A model generated the notes under the pieces. It was not told the origin of the DNA and did no database searches. It saw nothing but the letters and a program-made list of their open reading frames with translations. From NCBI GenBank assembly GCA_013397075.1, contig VWZS01008894.1, positions 198,642 to 262,641 of the forward strand: a stretch of DNA of 64,000 bases. Direction: 5' to 3'. Position numbers and translations under genes: made by a program. The DNA comes from Rhabdornis inornatus (lineage: Eukaryota; Chordata; Aves; Passeriformes; Rhabdornithidae). Within the stretch, counting starts at the first letter, position 1, and each line of letters begins with the position of its first letter. This document shows positions 37,609 through 50,722 of the stretch, in pieces.

Positions 37609-40600
37609 TAAACACCAACCTATTTTTTTTTAAGGTACCAAAACCACTACAATTAATAATTTCAATATAGAAATATCTTACACTAGTTCTACCTGGGAAA
37701 TTCTCCCAACTAGTTTGAAACAATCTAGTTGAATGACTTTTAACAAGACACGTGGCTTAGGACAAAAACTCCCTGCAAGTTTATTGTACTGGTGCCAAAT
37801 AGTAATTCATTGGCATGCTGTCTTCACCTAATTTTTAGGCAATCAGCAAACCTGCTTGCTGCAACAGACATCATGATCTTTGGCCCCATATAAAAGAAGG
37901 GATCTTAAAATGAGAGTCACAACTCAGACATCATATGTAGGATTCACGGCAAACAAAAGTGCTTATCATAATTTTAACTGTCAAATAGCATCCCAGCTGC
38001 CTTCACCTGCTTTTCCAAAATGTGAGCCTTGTTTCATCTGTCAGCTCTGCAGTGATTTCTTGAATACTCAAAGCCTTCTATCTATTTAGGCAACTGAATC
38101 CCAAGTGGCACCAAGCTCATAACCTACCAACCATCAGCTGAACATCTAACATGTGTGCATTTGATGCCGAGCCAACAGACATTACTTACAATCTCATCTA
38201 CAGAAAAAGATTATCACCATATATTTTCCAAAGGCTGAAAACATCCCCAAAACCTGAACTTTCAAGGATAAAAAACACTAAGCCTGAAAGACCTTAAAGG
38301 CTGCATTCTCAGTTTTGTTTTTCAGGAATTACAATTTTGCTTCAACACTTGCTTGAAGATCTACAGTAAATCTGCTCTGTAAATCTCACAAGTGACTAGA
38401 AGGAATTGCCTTTGAAACTGAGGCATAGCTCATATCCTACTTAGCAATTCTCTCCTATAAAATTGCATCAGGATGTCTTGTTATAGACAATCTTTCAGCT
38501 GCATGCAAATATGATCTTGGCTTCCAGGGTGCTTTACAAGTTTCACAGTACTACACACCATTTTACCAAAAAGGGTACATTCCCAGCATTTGGTGAGGAA
38601 AGAGCCTCCAGGCAGAAGACAGCTCAATACAGACATTCTGCTTTTCCACAAGCATGTTTTCTTAATTAATCACAGCATATATAACTATTATATAAAAAGG
38701 TAAATAAGCTCACACCAGCTTCCCTAGGAATGCTGATATATTGCAACTAAGCTTGACAGAAGCCTGAAGGCATCAGGGATACTGAAGCAGATGATGCTTT
38801 TTTGGCTTGGCACCAGCCATGGGCAGAGTGAGAGCCACCCACCCCAGCTGCAGCTCACAGATGTGTGACACTGCTGGCAGTGCCACCTGGGCACTGGTGA
38901 GGGCAATCCAGAGGGGTGGCACTGCAGGGATGTGCAGCTTGTGGTCATGGCAAACCTACAGCATTTGGGGTGAGAAATTAAGTTTATTGAAGGGAGAGCA
39001 GGTCACAAAGGTTCCAGCCTAAAGTGACATCTTACATCTCTGCTGGACTATTGGTGAAGCCCAGCAGCAGGGGATAAAAGGCAGGCTGGGACCTACACTA
39101 CGCTGTAGGAACAAAACCAACTCTTTGGTCAGGGCAAGAGGTTGTGAGACTTCACTGGAACATCTGCCTGTGAGATTGAGTTTGGAGGACCAGTTCATCT
39201 CTGTCCAGCTGTCAGCATTGCTGCCCTCACTCACCTCACTCCAAACAGCAGCTCTTACTTTTCTGGGGTACTGGGGCTCCCACTCTTACAGAAGCCTCTG
39301 CTCAAAGCCCAGAACCCCAGACTGAGCTGCTCCCCACTCCTGGCCACATTTTGTTGCAGTTATTTGTACCCAGGTATCTCCCCAACACAAAGCAGCCTGT
39401 AAGAGATACCTGTATATTGCCCCCCTCAACTATGTCACATGGAGAAAAAAAAGTCATGAAGGAGGATATTTCTCTCTCCTTCCCCACCTTAAAGGAAACA
39501 CAAATGAGTGGTGTTACACTACATAGGCAGGAGATTTTCCTCTGCCTAGCAACTGCTGTTTTCCCCTCACAGCATATAGTCTTGTTCAGTTTTTCCTCTC
39601 CTGGCAGTGAACTAATAGACAAGAGGAGGGCCTCTGTCTTTTCACCAAGGGAAAACCAGAAACCTACTCCTAACAAAAGGTAGACACTTATCTTGGTGCC
39701 ATGAAAAAGCGTTCATGCCCCATTAAACAGAAGGTAGATCCCTGTTTCTCTGGTACTCATATTTGTTGCCTCAGATTGTTAAACAGAGCAAGGGCACTCC
39801 TACTTCCAAGCACCTGCATTTAATTGCAGCTTATTGCATTCCCCACAGGGAAACAGGAACAGCTGCAAAGGAACACTGTATTGATGCAAGAGCAGAAAAT
39901 ATTCTTTTTTCCTGAGCAGGAAATGTGCTCTTTTCTACAAAAAGCACACCACTCTAGAGCAAAATCATTAAGAAAAACATCTAATTCTGCTTGGTTTTCC
40001 TGGTTTTTCTTTCTTTGTTTTCATTCAATCAAGCTAATACATTGCTACTGTAAAATAAAATTTTAAAAATTTAAAACCTTATAAAGAATATTTAAATCTT
40101 ACGTTTCAGGAAAAATGTTTTTGGCTGAGCAACCTTCTTGTTTTTTAATTGAAAGATTTTCCATCACACCTTGGCAGGTTATTGAGACTTAAATTGAAGT
40201 GAATGTAATTCAATAAAATTAATGAATAAAGTAAGTTTAGGACTACATTCTAAAGAAAAAAATAAAAGAATATAAATAAGGGTTTCGTCCCAGCCTATTT
40301 GTTAATTAATAGTTTATTTATGGAGGACTGTCTAATGAAACTCTGGAAGACCACGTACATTTTTACCTTTGCTCCATTCAGACCCTTTTTTCTTTTCAGA
40401 ATTTGTTCCATTTATTTGTCTTCTGAATAAAGTATTTTTAGTATGATACTTAATAGATAGTGTATTATAAAATAATGCAGAGAGGCTATGTTTTTCTGCT
40501 ATTTTTTCTGGATTGTTTTCCTTTGTCTTTTTAAGAAACTACCTGGAATGCAGAAGAATGCTGTAAACCTTAATCATTATGCCAAGCCCCAAGTACAGAG

Positions 40601-40922
40601 TCTGGCTTTGAACTTTAAGTTCCTGCTTTGAACTTGGGTGTTCTCCATCAGCTGACAGAATAATGAGCAAATCTTCATGTGTCACAGGGCTGATTTGAGA
40701 GCTCCTCCAGCTTAGGAGAGCAGAGAAAATCCTGACAGAAACCCTGTCCTCTGACTTGATAAAGTCAGCAGAAAACAAGACACACTGATGGGAGGAACCA
40801 CCCATGCTCATCTCATGTGGAAAAGCCAGCAGGAAAGCTTCTCCTCGTACATTAAATTCAGGGCCTCCTGGCCTAACTAGGTCACCTCTGCAAAAATCAA
40901 ATGGAAACAATAATCCTAGAGT

Positions 40923-40945
40923 CTGGGAGCCCTAGGGCTTCCCAG
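40923..40945. repeat. Near-perfect GC-rich palindrome
   Basis: CTGGGAGCCCT is followed directly by AGGGCTTCCCAG. The halves pair completely apart from one extra T in the right half. It is centred on CCCTAGGG and its GC content stands out locally. Confidence 0.65.
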
Positions 40946-41355
40946 CATGGTAACAACAGCTCTTTTAGATTGCAAATGGTTTCTGGGCCCAGGTTTTAAG
41001 AGACATTTACTTTCTCTATATCAACCTCTGTACCCAGAGGTGGCACAATAAACAATAAAGTCACAGCATTGCTCTCTGTCTGGGCCTCCTAATACAATAG
41101 GTGGGAAAGAACAGTTATTTCTTTGCATATGCCTCTTGAATTATTGAGTTAGAAAGGGAGACTCTTCCCCTTTTTTCCCCACCAACTACTAAAGAAATAG
41201 AATATTTAACCTCCCACCTGCTTACCCAAAATGAAAAGAATAAAAATGGGAATGTTTTCTTATTCTCTTTGAAGTTCATTGGATTCAAGCAGACTGTAAT
41301 ACTGAGGTTTGGTTAGTTGCATGCACTGCATGCTTCGTGTTATGCTCCAACTTCC

Positions 41356-41370
41356 TTATTTATTTATTTT
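41356..41370. repeat. (TTTA)n microsatellite
   Basis: A short run of TTAT/TTTA units. Simple sequence. Confidence 0.8.
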
Positions 41371-44300
41371 AGACAACAGAAACAGACTTGTTTTTAGTCT
41401 AAACTATAGACTAAAAAAGTGAAAAAAAAAGAGCCAATTTGACAGCCTCAGTGTATGATGATGCCTTTGACAGAATAGGCACAAGCCAAAAGCAGCATTC
41501 TTTCCCTATCTTGTTTATTTGCATCAGCCTCAACTCTGAGATACCTCTTTTGGACTGAAGAGCAGCTCATCTTCAGCAATCCTTCTAGGCTTTGCCTTAG
41601 GTCTTGTGACAACAGGGAATTTTCAGATGGGAAGAGTGGAGTTTTCATTTAGAGAGAAGACAGAACACACTAGCTCTCAAGGAAACATAGAAAACCTTGG
41701 AAAACAGTAGGGAAACTGAGAGGAAGAGCATTGGTTAGTACTGGAAGGATATTTGCTAGTACCACCAGCCCTGAATTAAGCTTTAATATTTCTTTCATTT
41801 GCTGGACGTGTCCCAGGTTAATTAATTTTCCGCCAGACCAGGCTTTGGTCTCACAGTCACCAGCAGAGATGACAGGCTTCAGGTTGTGACAGATGAAGTT
41901 GTTCTCAGGTGCCAAACATAGACTGACATCACATTTGCTTCCTGTCCTAGAGTATTTTCCTTTATCTTGAAAGGTAAGGCAGTTTCCCACTAGCTATTAG
42001 TGGGATAGGAGCAGTTCCCTCTGAAGCAGCTCACTCTTCCCATGTTCACATCTACTCTTCTCTACTGAAGTTTCTAAAGCTCCAGTCATTCATTTGGTCA
42101 TAAGCCTGACTGAGGTAATAACTCTCCACACTTATAAAGATGTAATAATAACGTAATTTTATGAACAATTAATATTTTAAGAGTAATATGGTGCCATCAT
42201 TTACTCTGTAGCTATATCTCATCACCATCCTCAAAAGCAAGACCTAGAAGAAAACATAACATAGAACTAACAGGATTTCAGACGGGATTTTTATCTTAAT
42301 TATCACAACCAACAGCAATGGTCCTTATTTGTTACAACACCAGCTCCAAACTAAAATATTCCTGAAGTTCTGAGGGGCATGTGAGTTTAAGTAATGCCAT
42401 TGTGTGAATATAATTTTTTATAATTACCTACATACTGAGAATGAGATGAGAGTCCTACCAGCTCCATTCATCACGTGTGTATTTGTAATTGAAAGGTGAC
42501 ACTTGGCATCTCTCCTGCTAACTTTCTATTTGTCATGTTGTTTTTCACATTGACAAGCCATGTCTTGTCAGACCTTGTGAATATTATATACACTGGTTAA
42601 AAAACCTGACAATTTAAAATAATTATTCATAAATAATCATTTCTGCTGTTAGTCAACTAGTTAGTTCCCAACTCCTTTCCTAGTATCTGAGGCTCAGGTG
42701 TCAAAACCTTTGGGATTATCCGAAGCTAAGAAAACACACTTTTACTCGGCATTCAAACAATACATTCTACTTGTGGATGTTGAAGGCAGCAATTCCATAC
42801 CCGAGGCTTTTTTTCTAGCCCAAATTAAATGAATTTGTGTATATGCACACATCATTAAAGTACCACATTTAGAATTTATCTGAGATCTAATTGCCTGTAC
42901 ACCAAGTGGAGTTTTTATTGCTCTCTGTAATAGGAAATATAGATAACTATTTTTGTTTGCTTGTATGCCTGCCAATATAGAAGTTGACATAATTCAATCT
43001 TTCAGATTCTAAGCAACCAAGATGATTAAATTACTTGCATATTATTATATCTTGACAGAAACTCCCTCTTCTGAACTATTATTAAATTTGAGGAGATTTG
43101 TTTGTTTTTAAGAATATTGAGTTGAAACAGAAAACAGTCAACACAAATTTGCAGTCTACATAAAAACAGGGAATTCTACAAAATATTTAAAAGGTGAAAA
43201 ATGAATGGCAATGAGTGATGGATTTCTTGGTTATTACAGAGGACAAAGGGAAAGAAGTAGGTGCGTGAAGGCCTTTTCTGACAAACATATATACACCCTT
43301 ATTAAAGATAGGTCAATTTGAAAAATATTTTATGTTACTAGTAAACGTAACACAAAACATCAGAATTTCAGGGATTGTTTTAAGCTTATTTGAATGTTTT
43401 CCTGATTATCCTGTATGTTAAGGTTTTACTGAAGTTAGTCACATCATGCAGCTACTAACTCCTGTATTTCTTGTAAATATAAAGAACTAAAAAGCTTCTA
43501 TTACTGTCTCATAACAAAAGTGCTATTAAAAAAAGGAAAATTAACACCCTGTGTACATCAAGTACCATTCACTGCATTCAGATTTCTCTATACAATTCCT
43601 CACTGAGTCCTGCCCAAGCACGAGTGATAACCTACTCTCTCAGACTGTCTAAGAATATAACATGTAAAAAAATGTAAATTCTATTTATCAGTTGAAACTA
43701 AGGAGATCTGTTCACGTGGTGTTTGCCAGCTAAGGAGTGTAAACCACTCTGCCTCTCATCCTCCCCTTCACCTTGTCCTCCCACCCACTCTACCTCGAAT
43801 GCTGTTTGTCTTGGAGATCATTATCCTAGTAGCCCTGGATTCTGAAACACTGACATGCTCCAAATAATAATTTAACCTCTCAATTCTGGGCTACCCAGAA
43901 CTCCAGGTGTTCAGGTTTCTTGTATACAGCTGCCCACTTATAGATCCTTCTGTTGCCTGCAACACCAGTAGACCAGCCGGCACGTAAAATTAATGCCAAA
44001 GTACGTAATACTTCTCTTTGGTACCTACCAATCAAAATTAAAGCCCTGAAAAAAATGAGGAATTTACTTAAATGGAGGTCAAGTAAACCTAGCAGAGATG
44101 CTTACATGTTCTCTTAATTTAGTTGATAGAAAGCCTGACCTGAATGTGAAATAAAAGAAACTATTTTCAGTGAAAATTATCAAGTCTGAAAAATATACAG
44201 TGTTTAATAAACATCCTTAAAGGTTTTCTTAAACCCTAATATAATACATTTTCAGCTAGGATAGAATCACTCACCCTTCCTTCTTGCATAGTCAGGACAC

Positions 44301-44605
44301 TCAATTCACATGCTGGCTGAACCTCATTTACATCTCATTTCTTGCCAGCAAAACACAGAACATTTTAAGGAAGTTTCAGGTCTTTCCTTCTGGTCTCCTC
44401 AATCACTATGATCAATACACCCCTCAATTACAGAAGGCATTATTTTATTACAGAGATCTGGGTAATTTTCTAGATGAGGTGTGTATCAGTAGTACTGTGC
44501 CAAATTACAGAGTTGTAGGAAGCACATCTAAAGAGACTAAAGCAAATCCATGTTCTTCCCTCCTAATCTTCACACAGCCTGATTAACACAACTCTTTGCT
44601 TATAA

Positions 44606-44621
44606 TTTTTTTTTTTTTTTT
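44606..44621. repeat. Poly(T), 16 residues
   Basis: A T homopolymer lying 32 bases left of the 3' edge of the adjacent CR1 fragment. CR1 elements end in octamers rather than poly(A), so it is probably unrelated to that insertion. Confidence 0.9.
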
Positions 44622-44653
44622 GAGGGCATATTCATTAAAGTTCCTTATTTTAA

Positions 44654-44781
44654 AATCATAAGATCACAGAATGGTTTGGGTTGGAAGGGACCTTAAAAGT
44701 TACCTATGGGAGTTCCAACTCCCATGCCATGGGCAGGGACAGCTGCCACTAGACCAGGTTGCTCAAAGCCCCATTCCATCA
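44654..44781 (-). mobile_element. CR1 LINE 3'-end fragment, least decayed of three
   Basis: The + strand reads AGATCACAGAATGGTTTGGG, then TTGGAAGGGACCTTAAAAG. It continues with TTCCAACTCCCATGCCATGG, GCAGGGACAG, CCACTAGACCAGGTTGCTC and AAAGCCCCATTCCATC. This follows the reverse complement of the avian CR1 3' end almost base for base, including the terminal octamer remnants AATCATA and GATCACAGAAT at the left. The copy points leftward and is 5'-truncated after about 128 bases. Relative to the consensus as I remember it, a five-base insertion near 44707-44711 creates a perfect 9-bp-arm hairpin at 44706-44725. Confidence 0.9.
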
Positions 44782-46786
44782 AGCTAATTTTAATTTAAAA
44801 ATGCAATACACATTTAAAAAAACTTTTAGACAGTGTGTGAATAGCAAATTCAACACCCATGAAACGCACCAGAAAATTTCTCAGAGAGCTCAAAAACTTA
44901 GGCTAACTTTGTAAATATTGGTGTAAAACAAAATAAAAACCTTAACAGGTACAAATTCAGTGACAGCTAAGTTAAATTGGTAAGAATGTCTTTCCCCGGA
45001 GATAAGTGCTTTCACTGATGTTTCACAGATGCTTCAGCAATAACCCCTTTACACAGGCATGCAGATTCAGTTTTACAGATAAAGTACCCTCCAAGAGCCT
45101 CAGCTTGAAGTTGTCTTTTCAGAAGCCAGAGGGCAGTATTTCAGATTATTTCAACAAAAGTAAGACAGTGATTAGCAGCTTCTAAGTCTTCATTTATACA
45201 GTTGCTGAGATATACACATTTTAGCTGCATCATCTGCTTACACACATTCATTGGCATTTTCCCTTTTCTTCATATTGACTGCAGTCTGTTTCCCTTTTCT
45301 TTCATTTTTTTTACCCTGCCTTTTCCATCTGTTGGCTCTTTTATCTCCATCTAACTAATGAAGGTTTGCCCACTTCAGTTTAGAAGTTTCAGCTATGACA
45401 GTTGTGCATGCTCATTTCAAGCACTTCTTATTTATATCTATTCTGACTTTGCTGTGCAAGGACTTGGGACTAGAACTAGCCAGGAATTTATTTTATAAAA
45501 TGGGCCTCTCCTAAAAATTATTCTCATCAGCTCGGAATAATTAATGGATTAACATGAGATTCAGATAAAATGAATTTTCAAATAGATGTGATGTTGTTTG
45601 GTTGTGTTTCTATTAAACTAGTTTTCTAACAACATTAAGGTATTCAGAACATTTGGATTCATTATACCAGTACTATGTTTAAAGCACCACACAAGCCTCT
45701 CATATTTACTGCATGTAGTTTGCCATAGAGGTCAGCCCATACAGGTCTTCTCATGTGCTACTTTGAATAAAGACATCAGCTGGATAGGTAAAGCCAGTTT
45801 TAGCAAGTCTGTATGAAAAAAAATAACTCTAACATCTGCAAATATGATGAAATTTAAGAAATTGTATTTAGTAAATACAGTGTGCTACTCCTGTTATGGG
45901 GAACCTATACTGCTTTTAATATGGAGGAAGAAGGGGTGCTAGAACATTTCACACATTAAGGGAGATTGGCTTTATTATTTTTGTCTAACAGTAAAATAGA
46001 AAAGCACATTTATGTTTAGAAACAGAACTAACCCATATGTATTCTCTACACACACATAATTAAGACAGGACCAAATTTAGGTAATCACAGGCACATTTGG
46101 TCATTTACAATGGAGTTTTTCCTTTGTTTACTAAGGGCACTTATGTGAAAAGAATTAAATCAGACTGCAAATACAATCTATCATAGAATTCGTTCTCATA
46201 TTACATATGGTTTGAGCATAACATCAGAACACCTATTTCTTTTATAAAGGTCCTTCACATTTTATGTCTTTGCTCTCTTTTTATATTTTACTATATCAAA
46301 CCTTAGTGATTGGTTATTTTGTTCTAAGTCCCACTGGGCCTGTTATCTGTAATTAAATATAAGCCTCCTTGATATTAGTAGTGTGCTGATGGATTGTTGC
46401 TTACCTACCAGGCAGCACTTAGAGAAATGGAGGTCCTTGAAAGCAAATAGCATCAGAGCATAAATCAGCTAGAATGAAGACAGGAGTGAATATAGATTTT
46501 TGTGGTTGGAACGCTCAGGAGATTGTTCTTCGAAGTCCACAGATTGGAGATTACATTCATATTGATTTATCGTCAGACATTTATTGATCATTGGCTAAAT
46601 GACTCTACAGATAAACATATGTATCTTTCCACTTCTGCCACTAAACCTCACCTTACTGATGATGCAAAACTAAAAGCATAATCCTCTCAAACTTAAAGTG
46701 TTCATTAAATGCTGCACAAAATTCTTTGGAATACAGTGGACCTGAAACAAATTACCAAACCTCCTACTCCCCCTAGAACTCGAATG

Positions 46787-46826
46787 TTTCATTTCTAGGG
46801 GGACAAATTTCCCCCTAGAAATGAAA
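46787..46826. repeat. Perfect 16-bp inverted repeat with 8-base loop
   Basis: TTTCATTTCTAGGGGG (46787-46802) and CCCCCTAGAAATGAAA (46811-46826) are exact reverse complements around ACAAATTT. The word CCCCCTAGAA also occurs at 46769-46778, in the orientation of the right arm. ACTCGA follows both that copy and, with four extra bases, the right arm. This arrangement is what a replication template-switch or small inverted duplication would leave. It could also be a decayed hairpin element, but there are no visible transposon termini or target duplications. Confidence 0.85.
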
Positions 46827-46940
46827 ACTCGATTAAAATATTCCAGATTTACTTTCAACATTTTAAATGAGATATTCTGTGACTATCCCTGGAATTCTGA
46901 AATCACTTTACAGCATTTCCTGTGACACCACAAACACATT

Positions 46941-46977
46941 AAAAAAACAAAACAAAACAAAAAACAAACAAAAAAAT
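46941..46977. repeat. CAAA/CAAAA-type A-rich tract
   Basis: Seven A residues followed by irregular CAAAA and CAAA units. Similar in composition to the tracts at 6.4 and 24.8 kb. Confidence 0.9.
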
Positions 46978-49900
46978 CTACAAATATGCAGCTACTTCAA
47001 ATTTTCTCTCTGCAGGGCATTGCTATGAAGAATTGATGCCATAGACAACAGACAACCTGATGAGTAGGAGCTGTCAGCAAATTCCTAAAATTATTTTTAG
47101 CTAGTCATACCAATTCACACCCTGTAGTATCATAGAACAGATCCTATATTCTATAGAGCCGAGGCAGTTTACTATAGTCCAGTGCTGAAACATTTTTTTA
47201 TTTAAGGTCAGATTTTTTCTGTTTTTTTTTTCAGAAACACTTTTTTCCATTTGCATGTTGCACTTAGAAATATGAAATTCAAATGCGATCACACCACAGA
47301 TCTATTTTTGCAACACATGTAAATTTAACATTTCAGAGATGCAAGTCTCCAACTAAGTGAAACTTACTCCTCAGTGTTGTCTGCCTTCTGCAACAGTTTG
47401 GTTTGGTGAAATCCCTGTGATGCTGCACTCACTTAGCTCTGGAATTTACTCAAGAGCAACCAAAGCACCAGCAAAGTTAACAATAATTACCTGGCTAGAA
47501 GCCTGCATGAGCCAGAATGATGCAGAGAGGGAATACACAAAAAAAGAACCAGTCAAACACAAAGATGAAACCAACATCCATGCAATGAACTGCCAGCCTA
47601 GTTTTAATGAGCTCATGAGTTTTGCTCTGGACATCAGCAAAGATTTTCACATGCTGATAAATAGAGAGGGTCACCTGAGCTCAGCCTTTGCTAATCAACA
47701 CTCTTTCCCATCCAGACTGGAAGATGGTTTAGCACTCCATGCATACATTTAGCACTCCACAAGTTACTCCTGCCTCAGCATTGTCCTTCTCCCCAGCAGC
47801 AAAACATTTGGTGAGAAGAAACATCAGAAGGCTCTGCAAGTTTGAGGCACTCTCCCACCCTATCCATTTCCAAAGATGGTTGTTAGGAGTGCCTGAATGT
47901 AATCCCTCCACATTAAAAAACCAGGACAAGCCATTAAAAATACTTTCTGCTTCATACAGAGTCTCTCTCACAAGGAGTTTTTGTTTCTTATATGCCATGG
48001 CAATTTTTCCCAGATCACTGAGAAAGGCATTTGAAACTTGTTGCTGGAAGAAAATCCCTTGCACTTCTCCGAGCCATCTGGTCTCCTGATCTTTCTCTCT
48101 CCTGCTGCTACAGACTGTAATTAGTCCCAGTTGAACAGGTTGATAATCTCCTTTAAGAGCCAGAATCACCTGGGGCATATATATGTCATTGCAGAGCGTG
48201 GACCAATATTTACAGATTAAAAGGCATTTCCTGTTATCTTCCTTTTCCTGTCCTCAGAAACCACACAAATATGATTGGATAGGAAGTTCATAGGCAGGAA
48301 AATCATTCACGAAATTTTATAATACACGTAGAGATTAAGAAAACACATATTATTAATTCAAAATTCAAATTGACATATACTAGATCTTTCCCATTAGGAA
48401 AACAAAACATTAATTGAGAAGATAAAATACTTATTTGCGAATAGCAAGTATTGGTTTTGTAGAAAATGATGTCAGAAGCCAGGGGTTAGAATTTACTGCC
48501 ATAAGGAAGATTTTAAATTAGGAAGTGTTAAGTTAAAGAAATTGTGCTAAGTTGGAACTCTGAAAATGCACCTAGTGATATTTAAGGTAACTTATGTATT
48601 ATACTCCACTAGAATGTGAATGCCTGGATAACTATACTATCAGAAAAGCTTTTAGAGAACTGCAGAAAATGAAATACAAAAAAATAATGAGCACTTTGGA
48701 ACAGAAAAGCCTATTGCTTACACTTGATTTTATGAGAAGAAGAAAAAAAAAGAAAAGAAAACTAGTGAGACAGAATAAAACTATTTTTTCATTTCACGAA
48801 AGCTCCAGTGAAATGTCTAAACTAAAACAAATTTTGTTCATTATTGTTCATTGTTTATGTTGTTATGAGAAGCCAGCAGCAAACTTGACTTACAAGAGTT
48901 AATGCAAATTGCTCTTACCACATCCATACGTTCATACTATTAGAAGTGTGGAAGACTCATAATGAATAATGTGGCTTTTTTTCATATTTGCTTCACTACC
49001 ACCATGAGGTTATAACATATAGCAATTTGAGGGGGAAAAGGAAAAGAAAAGAAGAGATGTAATCCTGAGGGAAGGAACAAATGTAGATGGCAGGCATTGC
49101 CTGCTTTACAATGACTGGGCTACACTCATACTTTACCCTGCTTCTTCCCTCTGTCCATAAGAGCATGCACATATTTTGAATATGAGTTGAATTTCACATT
49201 ATTTATGGTGCAATTACCATGATCTATGGTGGAGACTTACAGACTCTTGGGTGGCCCTGCCATTCTCAGACTGGCAATAACCACTCTGCAGAAGCAGAAA
49301 TAGTGAAACACATCAACTGCCTCAGAAAACAATGCTGTGCCATCACCTAGGATAAATAAGACCTGGTTTTTTTGGTGGCTGGCACACAGTCTTCCTTCCC
49401 TGACAGCTTCAAATACCACCATCCCTCAGAGGCATCTGAATTAAATGCTCTAGACTGATGCTGTGAGTGCACAGTGCTCATTTGGGGCACCACGCTGCCT
49501 TGGGCACATCTGCCATTCCACAGCGCACCAACACTCACACACCCACAGCTGGAGCTAAACCCCCTGCCCCAAAAAACTCACTTGTTCTAAATGTTGCTAT
49601 TGAGATTCACAACGAATAGCACAGCACTGCACGTGGCAGGAAGGGGTGTTTGATGAAAATACTGATTGGCAGCCATGTGTCCCTAGTCCTGCTCCTGATT
49701 TTGCAGCTGACCTGCACTGCGAGACGAAATGAACCATTTTTATCACTTTGTACCTTTATTTACCTATCCAACAGATAAGGCAACTGCAACTTGCTTTTTC
49801 TTTGAAAGCAATTGGAGATGGATATGGAAACAGCAAAATTTATACATTGAGAGCAAAAAACCTCAAGCAGGGGCACAAAAGGCCTTGATGAATGCCTTCT

Positions 49901-50116
49901 TGAATAATATCTTGATATCATTTCTTCATCCCTCTAGATAATTGTAATAAAAATAATGCAATTTTCTATAGAATTTGATGATGCTATTTGGTTCTACAAT
50001 TTTTGTGAAGACCTGAAAAATACCAAGTGAATTCTGTCTCTGACAAAACGAGTCCAATAACTACCAATCAATCAGTTCTGCTCAGATTTTCTACAAAAGA
50101 ACTGTGGACATACATT

Positions 50117-50169
50117 ACAAGTATGTAATATAAGTGGGTAAGTACAAGTATGTTAGTAAGTGGGTATTA
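50117..50169. repeat. Imperfect 27-bp tandem duplication
   Basis: Two adjacent units share ACAAGTATGT, TAAGTGGGTA and a TAAG ending. The first unit starts at 50117 and the second at 50144. Small indels separate them. Confidence 0.75.
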
Positions 50170-50722
50170 GTAAGACAGAAAGATTTTACTCTGAAGGCCT
50201 CTTAGGCCTAATTTAACAAACAGCTATACCTGAAATTGTGTTTCAAATTGGGGGAAATGTTTGTGTTGTAAGTCCTGCTCTTTTACAGTCAAGTTTATAC
50301 CCAATGTGCTATCATGTGGATAAGTAGCTTTCTGAGCCTTAATTTCTTATCTTCCCTTCTTATTTGAATAACAGCTGGGAATGCTGGCATATCATAAACT
50401 GCCAATCTCTTCAGAAGCTGCACTTACAAGCATTAAGTAAACATCAGTTATTAAAATTAAGTCTTCAACATGCTGGGAAGCATGCATTTTTATCTCAGAT
50501 TACAAATAAATGTGTTAAAAATGAGGACGGTGATCTCTTTTCCTGCCTACCCCTCCTGCTAAGTGAAAAATGCACTGATTACAGTAGTTCAAGCTGTCCA
50601 TCCCATTGTGATGTTCAGAATAGTTTGCTGTGACAAAGAAATGCATCTGGACAAAAGATGTTTTTTGTAAGATATCTCCTCCATGCTACTTGCATTCTAC
50701 ATGATTTACATACAGTAATGTC

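Larger units (their letters stand above)
37394..44653. other. AT-rich non-coding DNA with a mild GC-rich patch, no gene seen
   Basis: The stretch 38800-39680 is richer in GC than its surroundings. It carries overlapping 124- and 110-codon frames on opposite strands, neither recognised. A 123-codon minus-strand frame at 40539-40910 is also unrecognised. Hairpin-capable sequences lie at 37579-37608 and 40923-40945. A pyrimidine-rich run occurs at about 43750-43795, and a TTTA microsatellite at 41356-41370. Confidence 0.6.

Noticed and set aside
40539..40910. 123-codon minus-strand open frame
   Set aside because: No recognisable domain, no splice context and no codon pattern. It is compatible with chance in a locally GC-richer stretch.
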